A stretch of 11,568 bases of DNA. It comes from Bacteroidota bacterium (GTDB lineage Bacteria > Bacteroidota > Bacteroidia > CAIKAF01). The stretch spans positions 1 through 11,568 of the forward strand of contig JAEZEQ010000054.1 in the NCBI GenBank assembly GCA_023432985.1, in the 5' to 3' direction. The translations under genes and the position numbers were made by a program. The notes below the pieces were generated by a model, which was not told the origin of the DNA, searched no databases, and saw nothing but the letters and a program-made list of their open reading frames with translations. This document shows, one piece after another, positions 4,373 through 11,568 of this stretch; position 1 is the first letter of the stretch, and each line of letters opens with the position of its first letter.

Positions 4373-6724
4373 ATGAAAAAATCATACTTTTCTTTTGTTT
4401 TTATCTGTATTTCCTTTTCTGCATTTGCACAGAATATACAGAATAATCCAAGTTCGAATCACGGTAATAAATTCGAACAATTGGGTAGCATTTTGCCCGA
4501 CGCCAATTTGTATCGTGCCGCATCCGGTGCTCCGGGGCATGCTTACTGGCAGCAGAGGGCCGACTATAAAATCGAGGCCGAGTTAAATGAAACGGATTAT
4601 AGCATAAGCGGCAGTGAATGGGTTACTTATTACAATAATTCGCCCGATCTTTTGCATTATTTATGGTTTCAGTTAGACGAGAACGAACATCATCCCGACA
4701 GCGATAATAATCGTTTTGACGAGAGTAAAGTGCGCCAGCAACAAATTACCGAATGGGATTTGAAAAATTTCGATAAAAGAAAATCGCTCGAAGGCTACGG
4801 GGTCGAAATATTGGAAGTAAGCGATAAAAAAGGAAATGCGGTTCCATATACCATCAATCAGACCATGATGCGGGTGGATCTTGCGAAACCGTTGAAATCA
4901 AAAGAAAAAATCGTACTGAAAATTCGCTGGAAATATCAAATGCCCGAGCGTATGGTCATTGGCGGCAGGGGCGGACGAGAGTGTTTTTCTGACGGCAATT
5001 GTTTGTTTACAGTAGCCCAATGGTTTCCCCGTCTGTGTGTCTACAACGATTATCAGGGCTGGAACAATAAACAGTTCACCGGCAGGGGAGAATTTGCCCT
5101 GGTTTTCGGGAATTACGATGTGCGCATGAATGTGCCCGCCGACCACGTAGTTGCCGCTACGGGCGAATGTCAGAATTATAAAGAAGTGCTCGATAAAGAT
5201 GCGTATGAACGCTATATTTCTGCAACGAATTCAGATCAGCCACTGGAGGTTATTACCCGCGAAGAGGCCCTGAAAAAATCAAGCAATCCAGATAAAAAAA
5301 ATCGGAAAATTTGGCATTATAAAGCAGAGAATGTACGCGACTTCGCATGGGGGAGTTCGCGCCGATTCATTTGGGATGCCATGCGCGTAGAAATAGAAGG
5401 GAAGAAAATAATGGCCATGAGTTATTATCCCGACGAAGCTTATGCACTTTATCGTAGATACAGTACCAAAACCGTTGCGCATACACTTCAGGTTTACAGT
5501 AAGCATACCATTCCATATCCATATCCTGTGGCTATTAGCGTGGAGGCCAGTAATGGCATGGAATATCCGATGATTTGTTTCAATTATGGTCGTACCGAAA
5601 AGGACGGCACCTATAGCGATAGGATAAAATATGGTATGATATCGGTTATTATCCATGAGGTTGGGCACAATTTCTTTCCTATGATTATCAATAGCGACGA
5701 AAGGCAATGGAGTTGGATGGATGAGGGATTAAATACCTTTTGCCAGTTTTTGGCCGAGCAGGAATTCGACAATAATTATCCCTCAAGCAGAGGTCCGGCC
5801 CATAAGATTGTAGATTATATGAAAATGCCGGCCGAATTTCAAGAGCCTATTATGACCAATAGCGAGAATATAATTCAATTCGGAAATAATGCATACGGCA
5901 AACCGGCAACGGCATTGAATATATTAAGAGAAACCATAATGGGGCGGGAATTGTTCGATTATGCTTTTAAGGAATACAGCCGCAGATGGGCTTTTAAACA
6001 CCCGACGCCGGCCGACTTTTTCCGTACTATGGAAGATGCTTCGGGGGTAGATTTGGATTGGTTTTGGAGAGGATGGTTTTTCGATATAGAACCGGTGGAT
6101 ATTGCAATGGATAGTGTGCGTGTATTCCGGGTTGAAAAGGGAATTTTAAAACCCGAAAAATGGGAAAGTTCCGAAATAAAACCCAAGAAAGGCGATATGT
6201 TTCAGCATATTACCATGTTGCGCAATAAGCAGGAGAATATAGCATTTTATGTGGACAGAGATACGGCATTAAGGGATTTTTATTACTATAATGATCCCCG
6301 TTTAGATACCATTCCCTATAGTATAGAAAGAAATTCGAACGGAAATTTACACGAAATCAGTTCTGCCGAATGGGAAAAAATGGACAAGGTTTATTTGTAT
6401 GAATTGCATTTTAGTAATAAGGGCGGATTGGTTATGCCACTGATAATTGAATTCACATACGAAGACGGAAGTAAAGAAATCGAACGCATTCCGGCTTATA
6501 TATGGAGAAAAAATGAGGAGAGAGTGAGCAAAGTTTTTGTAAAAAACAAGAAAGTAAGCGCTATACAGCTCGATCCATACAGAGAAACTGCCGATATAGA
6601 TGAAAGCAATCATTCATATCCGGTCATTCAAAAAGAAAGCCGCATAGAAATGTTTAAAAGCGGTGGGGGAAGAGCACGCGGCCAATCCGCCAATTCCAAC
6701 GCAATGCAAAGAGCGAAACAATAA
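4373..6724 (+). CDS. Secreted M1 family zinc metallopeptidase
   Basis: The 783-residue product begins with a clear Sec signal peptide (KKSYF, hydrophobic core, SAFA-Q with cleavage near Gln20). Residues 60-270 form the N-terminal beta domain of M1 aminopeptidases. The substrate-binding loop is GMEYP (395-399), the bacterial variant of GxMEN. The zinc site is HEVGH (428-432) with the third ligand Glu451 exactly 18 residues on, in WMDEGLN. Y508 in AYGKPATAL is a likely transition-state Tyr. An M1 enzyme cleaves residues from peptide N termini; the signal peptide places this one in the periplasm or outside. It is longer than the minimal family core: residues from about 575 form an extra beta-rich region, and the last 20 are a Gly/Arg/Gln/Asn-rich tail. 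No T9SS sorting domain is present. It is the second gene of the operon with the HupE-like protein. Confidence 0.95.
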   Translation: MKKSYFSFVFICISFSAFAQNIQNNPSSNHGNKFEQLGSILPDANLYRAASGAPGHAYWQQRADYKIEAELNETDYSISGSEWVTYYNNSPDLLHYLWFQLDENEHHPDSDNNRFDESKVRQQQITEWDLKNFDKRKSLEGYGVEILEVSDKKGNAVPYTINQTMMRVDLAKPLKSKEKIVLKIRWKYQMPERMVIGGRGGRECFSDGNCLFTVAQWFPRLCVYNDYQGWNNKQFTGRGEFALVFGNYDVRMNVPADHVVAATGECQNYKEVLDKDAYERYISATNSDQPLEVITREEALKKSSNPDKKNRKIWHYKAENVRDFAWGSSRRFIWDAMRVEIEGKKIMAMSYYPDEAYALYRRYSTKTVAHTLQVYSKHTIPYPYPVAISVEASNGMEYPMICFNYGRTEKDGTYSDRIKYGMISVIIHEVGHNFFPMIINSDERQWSWMDEGLNTFCQFLAEQEFDNNYPSSRGPAHKIVDYMKMPAEFQEPIMTNSENIIQFGNNAYGKPATALNILRETIMGRELFDYAFKEYSRRWAFKHPTPADFFRTMEDASGVDLDWFWRGWFFDIEPVDIAMDSVRVFRVEKGILKPEKWESSEIKPKKGDMFQHITMLRNKQENIAFYVDRDTALRDFYYYNDPRLDTIPYSIERNSNGNLHEISSAEWEKMDKVYLYELHFSNKGGLVMPLIIEFTYEDGSKEIERIPAYIWRKNEERVSKVFVKNKKVSAIQLDPYRETADIDESNHSYPVIQKESRIEMFKSGGGRARGQSANSNAMQRAKQ

Positions 6725-6758
6725 AAAAAACTCCGGAAAATGTCCGGAGTTTTTTTTG
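6725..6758. terminator. Bidirectional terminator between the M1 peptidase and phasin-like genes
   Basis: ACTCCGGA (6730-6737) pairs perfectly with TCCGGAGT (6743-6750) around a five-base loop. It is flanked by eight A residues on one side and eight or more T residues on the other, so it can stop transcription from both converging genes. Confidence 0.92.
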
Positions 6759-6790
6759 TTTGTCTATGATTTTATGTGGTAAAACCCTAC

Positions 6791-7111
6791 TTATTTAGCA
6801 GCCTGATTCGGCTTAGTTTTGGCCAATTTAGCTTCCATTTCGGCTAGCTTTTTACGCAATTCCTCGATTTCTTCTTCGGCGTTTTTTGCAGCTCCGGCTT
6901 TTAATTTGGAAGTAAATTCCTTGTATTTTTGTTCGAATTCTGCCTTACGTTCCTCAGTTTTAGAGAACATATCATCAATCCATTTTTTGCCTTCTTCCGG
7001 ACTAATGCTACCTTTATCTACCAATTCTTTTATGCCTTTTTGAAATTTTTCAGAGGCAGCGGCCGCTAAATCAACTCCGGCATACAGTAAATTTTTTAAT
7101 TCCTTTTCCAT
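6791..7111 (-). CDS. Phasin-like small coiled-coil protein
   Basis: The 106-residue product has no signal peptide or membrane helix and is rich in Lys, Glu and Ala. The N-terminal part (1-50) reads as amphipathic helices, ELKNLLYAGVDLAAAASEKF, then a KGIKELVDKGSISPEEGKKWIDD stretch split by a turn. A coiled coil with heptad Leu/Ile spans roughly 75-98. This is the layout of the phasin superfamily (PhaF/PhaI-like), which coats polyhydroxyalkanoate granules in other bacteria. In Bacteroidota such short proteins occur widely and their role is not settled; no polymer synthase or depolymerase gene is nearby, so a storage-granule role is not supported here. It is monocistronic, with a strong -7 box about 25 nt upstream and a shared terminator downstream. 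Confidence 0.75.
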   Translation of the reverse strand: MEKELKNLLYAGVDLAAAASEKFQKGIKELVDKGSISPEEGKKWIDDMFSKTEERKAEFEQKYKEFTSKLKAGAAKNAEEEIEELRKKLAEMEAKLAKTKPNQAAK

Positions 7112-7135
7112 AATAATTGTGTTTTAATTACACTA

Positions 7136-7143
7136 CAAAGGTA
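7136..7143 (-). promoter_or_regulatory. -7 promoter element of the phasin-like gene
   Basis: TACCTTTG on the minus strand fits TAnnTTTG exactly and gives a leader of about 20 nt. A TTTTG lies 14 nt further upstream, closer than the usual 17-23. The box overlaps the first of the RGTATG half-sites, so a protein bound there would compete with polymerase. Confidence 0.6.
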
Positions 7144-7243
7144 TGACATTTTCTCGTCAAAATGGTATGCACGCATAATAAATAGTATGTAAGTAAAGTT
7201 AAATATCAGATAATCAGCATGTATTTTAGTATGCATGCATACC
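7140..7243. repeat. Array of RGTATG half-sites with a 14-bp palindrome
   Basis: GGTATG occurs at 7140-7145 and 7164-7169, AGTATG at 7184-7189 and 7228-7233, and the inverted copy CATACC at 7238-7243. The last two belong to a perfect 14-bp palindrome, GTATGCATGCATAC, at 7229-7242. The array fills much of the 208-bp gap between the divergent phasin-like and parC genes (7112-7319), which holds no gene. It looks like a multi-site operator, but short AT-biased motifs can recur by chance. Confidence 0.5.
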
Positions 7244-7307
7244 TTCTTTGTAAAATATGTTCTTGAAAAATAAGAGAACTTGGTCAATTTTATCTTAATG
7301 AAAATTG

Positions 7308-7315
7308 TATTTTTG
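7308..7315 (+). promoter_or_regulatory. -7 promoter element of parC
   Basis: TATTTTTG fits TAnnTTTG exactly and ends 4 nt before the ATG at 7320. A TTG at 7280-7282 is a possible -33 element but at a long spacing of 25 nt. If this box is used, the parC mRNA is leaderless or nearly so. Confidence 0.5.
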
Positions 7316-7319
7316 TGCT

Positions 7320-9920
7320 ATGTCAGAAACAGACGAATTAAATCAGGAAAACCATAGTATGCAACCGGGGCATAACAACAACTCCGAAGTGAGTCCCCTC
7401 GGTGGCATGTATAAAGAATATTTTATTGATTACGCCTCTTATGTAATTCTCGAAAGGGCGGTGCCCGCTTTAGAGGACGGACTGAAACCCGTACAGCGTC
7501 GTATACTCCATAGTATGTACGAACTGGAAGATGGACGTTATAATAAGGTGGCCAACGTAGTGGGTAATACGATGAAATACCATCCTCACGGGGATGCTTC
7601 TATCGGCGATGCCATGGTACAGCTCGGACAGAAGGATTTGTTGATTGATATGCAGGGAAACTGGGGAAATATTCTCACCGGTGACGGCGCAGCTGCCGGC
7701 AGGTACATCGAAGCACGCCTTTCGAAATTTGCCCTCGATACGGTCTATAATCCCAAAACAACGAATTGGACGCCTTCATACGACGGACGTAATAAGGAAC
7801 CCATACATCTGCCTCTCAAATTTCCCTTACTGCTCGCTCAAGGCGTAGAGGGAATTGCGGTTGGATTGGCATGTAAAATTATGCCGCATAATTTTATCGA
7901 ACTTATTGATGCCTCTATTGATGTACTGAAAGGTAAATCAACAAATATTTTACCCGATTTTCCAACCGGAGGTTCTGCCGATTTTTCCAGATATAATAAC
8001 GGGTTAAGAGGCGGAAAAATCCGTATTCGGGCCAAAATTTCTATTCTCGATAATAAAACCTTGGTCATCACCGAAATCCCCTTTGGCACAACCACCGGAT
8101 CCCTTATGGATTCTATCGTGAATGCCAATGAAAAAGGGAAAATTAAAATCAAAAAAGTAGAAGATAATACGGCCGAAAATGTCGAAATTATTATTCATCT
8201 CGCTGCCGGCATCTCTCCCGACAAAACCATAGAAGGACTCTATGCTTTTACGGATTGTGAAATCAGTATTTCGCCCAATTCTTGCGTGATTAAAGACGAT
8301 CACCCGATTTTTATGGGTGTCAATGATATTTTGTACCATAATACCATGCGTACAAAAGATTTATTGCAACAAGAACTGGAAATTGAAAGGGGCGAATTGC
8401 TCGAAAGTATTTTGTTTACTTCGCTCGAGAAAATTTTCATCGAAAACAGAATTTATCACGATATAGAAGAAGCAGAAACATGGGAAATGGTTCTCGAAAC
8501 GATTGATAAAGGTCTCGAGCCTTTTAAAAAACAATTTTATCGCGAAATTACCCGTGAAGATATACTTCGACTTACGGAAATTAAAATTAAACGTATTTCG
8601 AAATTTGATGCCTTTAAAAATGAAGATCAAATTCGCAAACTGAATGAACAATTGCAAAAGGTCGAAGCAAACCTCAATGCATTGGTCGATTATACGATCG
8701 CATATTTTAAAGAAATTAAAAAGAAATACGGCAAAGGAAAAGAACGTAAAACCGAAATTACTTCTTTCGAATCGGTTGAAGTAACCTCTGTTGTGGTGCG
8801 TAACGAAAAACTGCTTTGGGATAAGGAAGAAGGCATGGTGGGCTACGGACTGAAACAAGGCGAATTTGTGACGGAATGTGCCGATATTGACGATATTATT
8901 GTCTTCCGAGAAGATGGAAGCATGCTGGTTTCTAAGGTCACTGAAAAGGCTTTTGTCGGCAAAAACGTAATTCATGTCTCTCTTTGGATGCGTGAAAATC
9001 AAAATACGGTGTACCATATGATATACCGCGATGGTAAAGCCGGTGCCTATATGATTAAACGTTTTAGGGTGAAAGGAATTACCCGCGATAAGGAATATGA
9101 CCTTACTAAGGGTACGGCCGGATCGCATGTGGTTTATTTTACGGTGAACCCACAGGGCGAAAGCGAAATTCTTACTATTTACCTCAAACCAAGACCCAGA
9201 CTCAAAAAGCAAATTTTCGATTTCGATTTGGGCGAATTGTCGATTAAAGGACGAGATGCACAAGGAAATATTCTGAGTAAATTCCCTGTACGCAAAATCG
9301 TACGTAAAGCCATAGGCGAAAGTACGCTCGAATCTAAACCCCTTTGGTTCGACGAAAAGACCCGACGTATCAATTCCGAAGAAAGAGGAAATTTCCTAGG
9401 CGAATTCAGACCGGGAGAATATATTTTTGTGATGCAAGCCAATGGAACCTATAGGGTAGTTCTACCCGAACCTACGGTTTACTTCGAAGATGTGCCTGCC
9501 TATATGGGTCCCTACGAAGAAGGCTCCACGCTTACGCTTATCTATAAGGATGAGGATAAGAATGATTATTTTGTAAAAAGAGTACAACCCGATACGAAAG
9601 ATAAAATAATCGGCCTTTTGCCCGAAAATGAAAATGTTAGTCTCGTTTCTTATAGCTTCGACCCGGTACCCGAAATTGAAGTGAAATATCTTTTCGGTAA
9701 ACAAAAAGAGGAAAAAACGGAAATGTTGGACGTTAATACTCTCTTTACGGTGAAAGGGGATACGGCCCGGGGAAATAAAATTAATATCAATAATATCGTG
9801 GAGTTAACCCTGCTTGAATCAGATAATCAGGATATTGATGCAAATCAGGAGGAGGACACAGACGAAAAATTGGAAATTGATATCCGGGATGACGACAACC
9901 AAATTAGCCTCGAATTATGA
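7320..9920 (+). CDS. parC: DNA topoisomerase IV subunit A
   Basis: The 866-residue product is the DNA-cleaving subunit of a type IIA topoisomerase that, with ParE, unlinks daughter chromosomes. Residues 30-200 hold the breakage-reunion core: LEDGLKPVQRRIL (51-63), KYHPHGDASIGDAMVQ (86-101) and the catalytic Tyr129 in AAAGRYIEARLSKFA, with the adjacent Arg128. A long coiled-coil stretch follows at about 420-470, then a C-terminal beta-pinwheel-like region, then a strongly acidic tail (EEDTDEKLEIDIRDDD). No GyrA box (QRRGGKG-like) is found in the C-terminal half, which with the YIEARL form of the active site favours ParC over GyrA. An upstream in-frame TTG at 7305 would overlap the promoter, so ATG 7320 is chosen. 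No parE gene is next to it. The stop codon overlaps the next gene's start (ATGA). Confidence 0.93.
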   Translation: MSETDELNQENHSMQPGHNNNSEVSPLGGMYKEYFIDYASYVILERAVPALEDGLKPVQRRILHSMYELEDGRYNKVANVVGNTMKYHPHGDASIGDAMVQLGQKDLLIDMQGNWGNILTGDGAAAGRYIEARLSKFALDTVYNPKTTNWTPSYDGRNKEPIHLPLKFPLLLAQGVEGIAVGLACKIMPHNFIELIDASIDVLKGKSTNILPDFPTGGSADFSRYNNGLRGGKIRIRAKISILDNKTLVITEIPFGTTTGSLMDSIVNANEKGKIKIKKVEDNTAENVEIIIHLAAGISPDKTIEGLYAFTDCEISISPNSCVIKDDHPIFMGVNDILYHNTMRTKDLLQQELEIERGELLESILFTSLEKIFIENRIYHDIEEAETWEMVLETIDKGLEPFKKQFYREITREDILRLTEIKIKRISKFDAFKNEDQIRKLNEQLQKVEANLNALVDYTIAYFKEIKKKYGKGKERKTEITSFESVEVTSVVVRNEKLLWDKEEGMVGYGLKQGEFVTECADIDDIIVFREDGSMLVSKVTEKAFVGKNVIHVSLWMRENQNTVYHMIYRDGKAGAYMIKRFRVKGITRDKEYDLTKGTAGSHVVYFTVNPQGESEILTIYLKPRPRLKKQIFDFDLGELSIKGRDAQGNILSKFPVRKIVRKAIGESTLESKPLWFDEKTRRINSEERGNFLGEFRPGEYIFVMQANGTYRVVLPEPTVYFEDVPAYMGPYEEGSTLTLIYKDEDKNDYFVKRVQPDTKDKIIGLLPENENVSLVSYSFDPVPEIEVKYLFGKQKEEKTEMLDVNTLFTVKGDTARGNKININNIVELTLLESDNQDIDANQEEDTDEKLEIDIRDDDNQISLEL

Positions 9921-11479
9921 TTAAAAAAATCGGCATTTTATTTTTTATTCTATTTTCTGCAAGTTCATTTGCTCAGTCTAATTTTAATTTTGAACTGATA
10001 GGGCATAAGCCTTATCCCGATTCTTGTCTCAGTAGTATTTGGGGCTATACGGCAAATAATATAGAATATGCCCTGGTCGGAACCTGTAGCGGAGTCAGTA
10101 TTGTAAACATCAGCGACCCGGCTTTACCAGAAGTAGGCTTTGTGCCCGGAGCTCAAAGTATTTGGCGCGAAATTAAAACCTGGCAACATTATGGCTATGC
10201 GGTTACTGAAGGTGGATCCGGACTCACAATTTTTGATATGAGTCAACTTCCTACAGGACCCGTTCCATACCAGCATTTCCAATTTACCGGAATGGATTCT
10301 ATTACCAATGCGCATACTATTTTTATCGATGAAAACGGGATTTGTTTCCTGTTTGGTGCCAGCGCTTTTCCGGGGGGACAAGGTTATGTGGCCCTGGATC
10401 TAAATCCAAACCCCATGAACCCTCAATTTATAGGGAATTTTGGCAACTTCTATATTCATGACGCCTATGTGAAAGACAATATAATGTATGCAGGTGCCAT
10501 ACTCAACGGCTTTGCAGCCATCCTCGACCTTAGCAATATCCAAAATCCGACCGTTCTCTCTACTGTTTATACGCCCGGAAATTTTACGCATAATGCGTGG
10601 ATTAATTCTCAAAAATCGGTTATGTACACCACCGATGAAGTGCCTTCTTCTTTTGTTACAGCATATGATATTTCGGATCCTGAATTTCCTGTTCTCCTGG
10701 GCGGAGTCAGAAGTTCGGCCGACTCCAATTCTATTCCCCATAATGTACACGTAGTGGATGATAACTGGCTCGCCGTGTCGCATTATAATAAAGGCGTGGC
10801 TCTGATCGACGCCCATAAACCCGACAATATGGTTTTTAGCGGCTTTTTTGATACCTACCCGTGGAATTCGGATTGCTGCTTCGTAGGTGCTTGGGGCGTT
10901 TATCCCTATTTCAACAGCAATAAATGGATAATAAGCGATATGCGAACCGGATTATGGGTAGTGAAACCTTATTTTAAAAGAGCCGCATACCTGGAAGGAT
11001 CTATACGCGATGCAATCAGTAATCAGCCCATTTCTAATGCCAAAGTCCACATACAATATCAACATTTTCAGGATACAGCGCGAACTTACCTGGATGGAAG
11101 CTTTAAGTCGGGAGTGGGGCAAGGCGGACAATATTTGGTAAGCTATTCGGCCAATGGATATATTTCTAAAAGCGAAATTCTGAACTTTATTCCCACTTTT
11201 ACCATTACCCGAAATGTAAAACTTCTGAAGGAATTGCCTTTGTCAACAGACGAATATAAAACGCAGCAAATAGGTCTATTCCCCAATCCGGCCACTAATT
11301 TTATTCAAATAGATATACCCGAAAATATTCATTCTTATTCCATTTACAGCATAGACGGCAGATTGATGCAAAAAGGGAAGGATAAAAATCCCCATATTCA
11401 TGGACTGCAGGCCGGAATCTATTCCATTTTAATCTACACGGATTCTAAAATGTATTCAGGCCGCTTTGTGAAAAAATAA
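9917..11479 (+). CDS. T9SS-secreted choice-of-anchor-B (LVIVD repeat) protein with carboxypeptidase-regulatory-like domain
   Basis: The 520-residue product starts with a signal peptide (IKKIGILFFILFSASSFAQ, cleavage near Gln20). Residues 25-350 form a beta-propeller-like region of LVIVD-type repeats (GVSIVNISDPALPEV, GLTIFDMSQ, AAILDLSNIQNPTVL, VTAYDISDPEFPVLL, GVALIDAHKP), the layout of the choice-of-anchor-B family. Residues about 357-435 form a carboxypeptidase-regulatory-like beta-sandwich (LEGSIRDAISNQPISNAKV). Residues 452-520 are a type A T9SS sorting domain with LFPNPATNFIQI, then YSIDGRLM and the C-terminal GIYSILI...GRFVKK. It is therefore exported and probably anchored or released at the cell surface. 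The ligand is unknown. The start ATG overlaps the parC stop by 4 bp, so translation is probably coupled. Confidence 0.9.
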   Translation: MIKKIGILFFILFSASSFAQSNFNFELIGHKPYPDSCLSSIWGYTANNIEYALVGTCSGVSIVNISDPALPEVGFVPGAQSIWREIKTWQHYGYAVTEGGSGLTIFDMSQLPTGPVPYQHFQFTGMDSITNAHTIFIDENGICFLFGASAFPGGQGYVALDLNPNPMNPQFIGNFGNFYIHDAYVKDNIMYAGAILNGFAAILDLSNIQNPTVLSTVYTPGNFTHNAWINSQKSVMYTTDEVPSSFVTAYDISDPEFPVLLGGVRSSADSNSIPHNVHVVDDNWLAVSHYNKGVALIDAHKPDNMVFSGFFDTYPWNSDCCFVGAWGVYPYFNSNKWIISDMRTGLWVVKPYFKRAAYLEGSIRDAISNQPISNAKVHIQYQHFQDTARTYLDGSFKSGVGQGGQYLVSYSANGYISKSEILNFIPTFTITRNVKLLKELPLSTDEYKTQQIGLFPNPATNFIQIDIPENIHSYSIYSIDGRLMQKGKDKNPHIHGLQAGIYSILIYTDSKMYSGRFVKK

Positions 11480-11481
11480 GC

Positions 11482-11568
11482 CTACTTTTTTTCTATGGCT
11501 TGATCTAAATCGTTTTTCATTTCCACAAACCGGGCCAAGACTTTTTCCATAAATTGGGGGTTACATAT
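11482..11568 (-). CDS. C-terminal fragment of an unrecognised protein (right-truncated)
   Basis: On the minus strand a frame is open from the window edge to a TAG at 11482-11484. It gives 28 residues that include MEKVLARFVEMKNDLDQ and end IEKK. The segment looks helical and charged. It is the 3' end of a gene that starts beyond the window, because the frame stays open upstream of its first Met. Its stop codon is 2 bp from the stop of the converging T9SS gene. Too little is present to name a family. Confidence 0.55.
   Translation of the reverse strand: MCNPQFMEKVLARFVEMKNDLDQAIEKK

Noticed and set aside
7305..7319. TTG at 7305 as the parC start
   Set aside because: It would overlap the TATTTTTG promoter box and add five residues (MYFCA) absent from the family; the ATG at 7320 is better.
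8361..9263. A 300-codon open frame on the minus strand inside parC
   Set aside because: It is fully antisense to a gene with clear catalytic motifs, is very rich in Phe and Asn as expected for a reverse-strand shadow, and has no recognisable domain.
7320..9920. gyrA instead of parC
   Set aside because: No GyrA-box motif is visible in the C-terminal half, and the YIEARL active-site form with the long acidic tail fits Bacteroidota ParC. Still, the call rests on motifs rather than a tree.
10400..10816. A 138-codon minus-strand frame inside the T9SS cargo gene
   Set aside because: It is antisense to well-supported LVIVD repeats and has no domain or upstream signal.
1..11568. Mobile element, prophage, CRISPR array or toxin-antitoxin pair
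   Set aside because: No transposase, integrase, spaced direct-repeat array or small overlapping gene pair is visible. The tRNA-Asp has no adjacent integrase or duplicated 3' end that would mark an insertion.

Overview
This window is from a member of the phylum Bacteroidota, probably an environmental, AT-leaning one; I cannot place it below phylum level with confidence. Three things point there. The last complete gene ends in a type IX secretion (T9SS) sorting domain. Most gene starts are preceded by Bacteroidota-type -7 boxes (TAnnTTTG) and lack a clear Shine-Dalgarno sequence. Several protein families (DUF6702, the long topoisomerase IV ParC with an acidic tail, the small phasin-like protein) are typical of the phylum. 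No insertion sequence, phage, CRISPR array or other sign of recent transfer is visible. It reads as ordinary chromosomal core and near-core DNA.

Layout from left to right. (1) The end of an unrecognised + strand gene, closed by a strong terminator. (2) A minus-strand block: trxA (thioredoxin, own terminator), then a stand-alone DUF58/von Willebrand A-like gene, then tRNA-Asp(GTC), which has its own promoter and terminator. (3) A + strand outer-membrane-type lipoprotein with TolB-like (PD40) beta-propeller repeats, transcribed divergently from trxA. (4) A compact module: a DUF6702 secreted protein on the minus strand, starting only 14 bp from a + strand HupE/UreJ-type membrane protein, which is followed after 7 bp by an M1 zinc metallopeptidase. 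(5) A short phasin-like coiled-coil gene on the minus strand, separated from the next gene by a regulatory-looking gap full of RGTATG half-sites. (6) parC (topoisomerase IV subunit A), whose stop codon overlaps the start of a secreted T9SS cargo protein with LVIVD/choice-of-anchor-B repeats and a carboxypeptidase-regulatory-like domain. (7) The last 28 codons of a minus-strand gene that converges with it.

How the parts may work together: trxA, tRNA-Asp and parC are housekeeping genes. The most system-like piece is DUF6702 + HupE-like permease + M1 peptidase. It combines a small exported protein, a polytopic membrane protein with conserved His/Asp/Glu positions, and a zinc enzyme in the cell envelope, and it would fit a metal-handling or metal-dependent envelope function. 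That link is inference from gene order and family knowledge, not something the bases prove. The regulatory anatomy is also notable: two genes (DUF6702 and parC) have -7 boxes so close to the start codon that their mRNAs would be nearly or fully leaderless, while the neighbours have leaders of roughly 20-25 nt.
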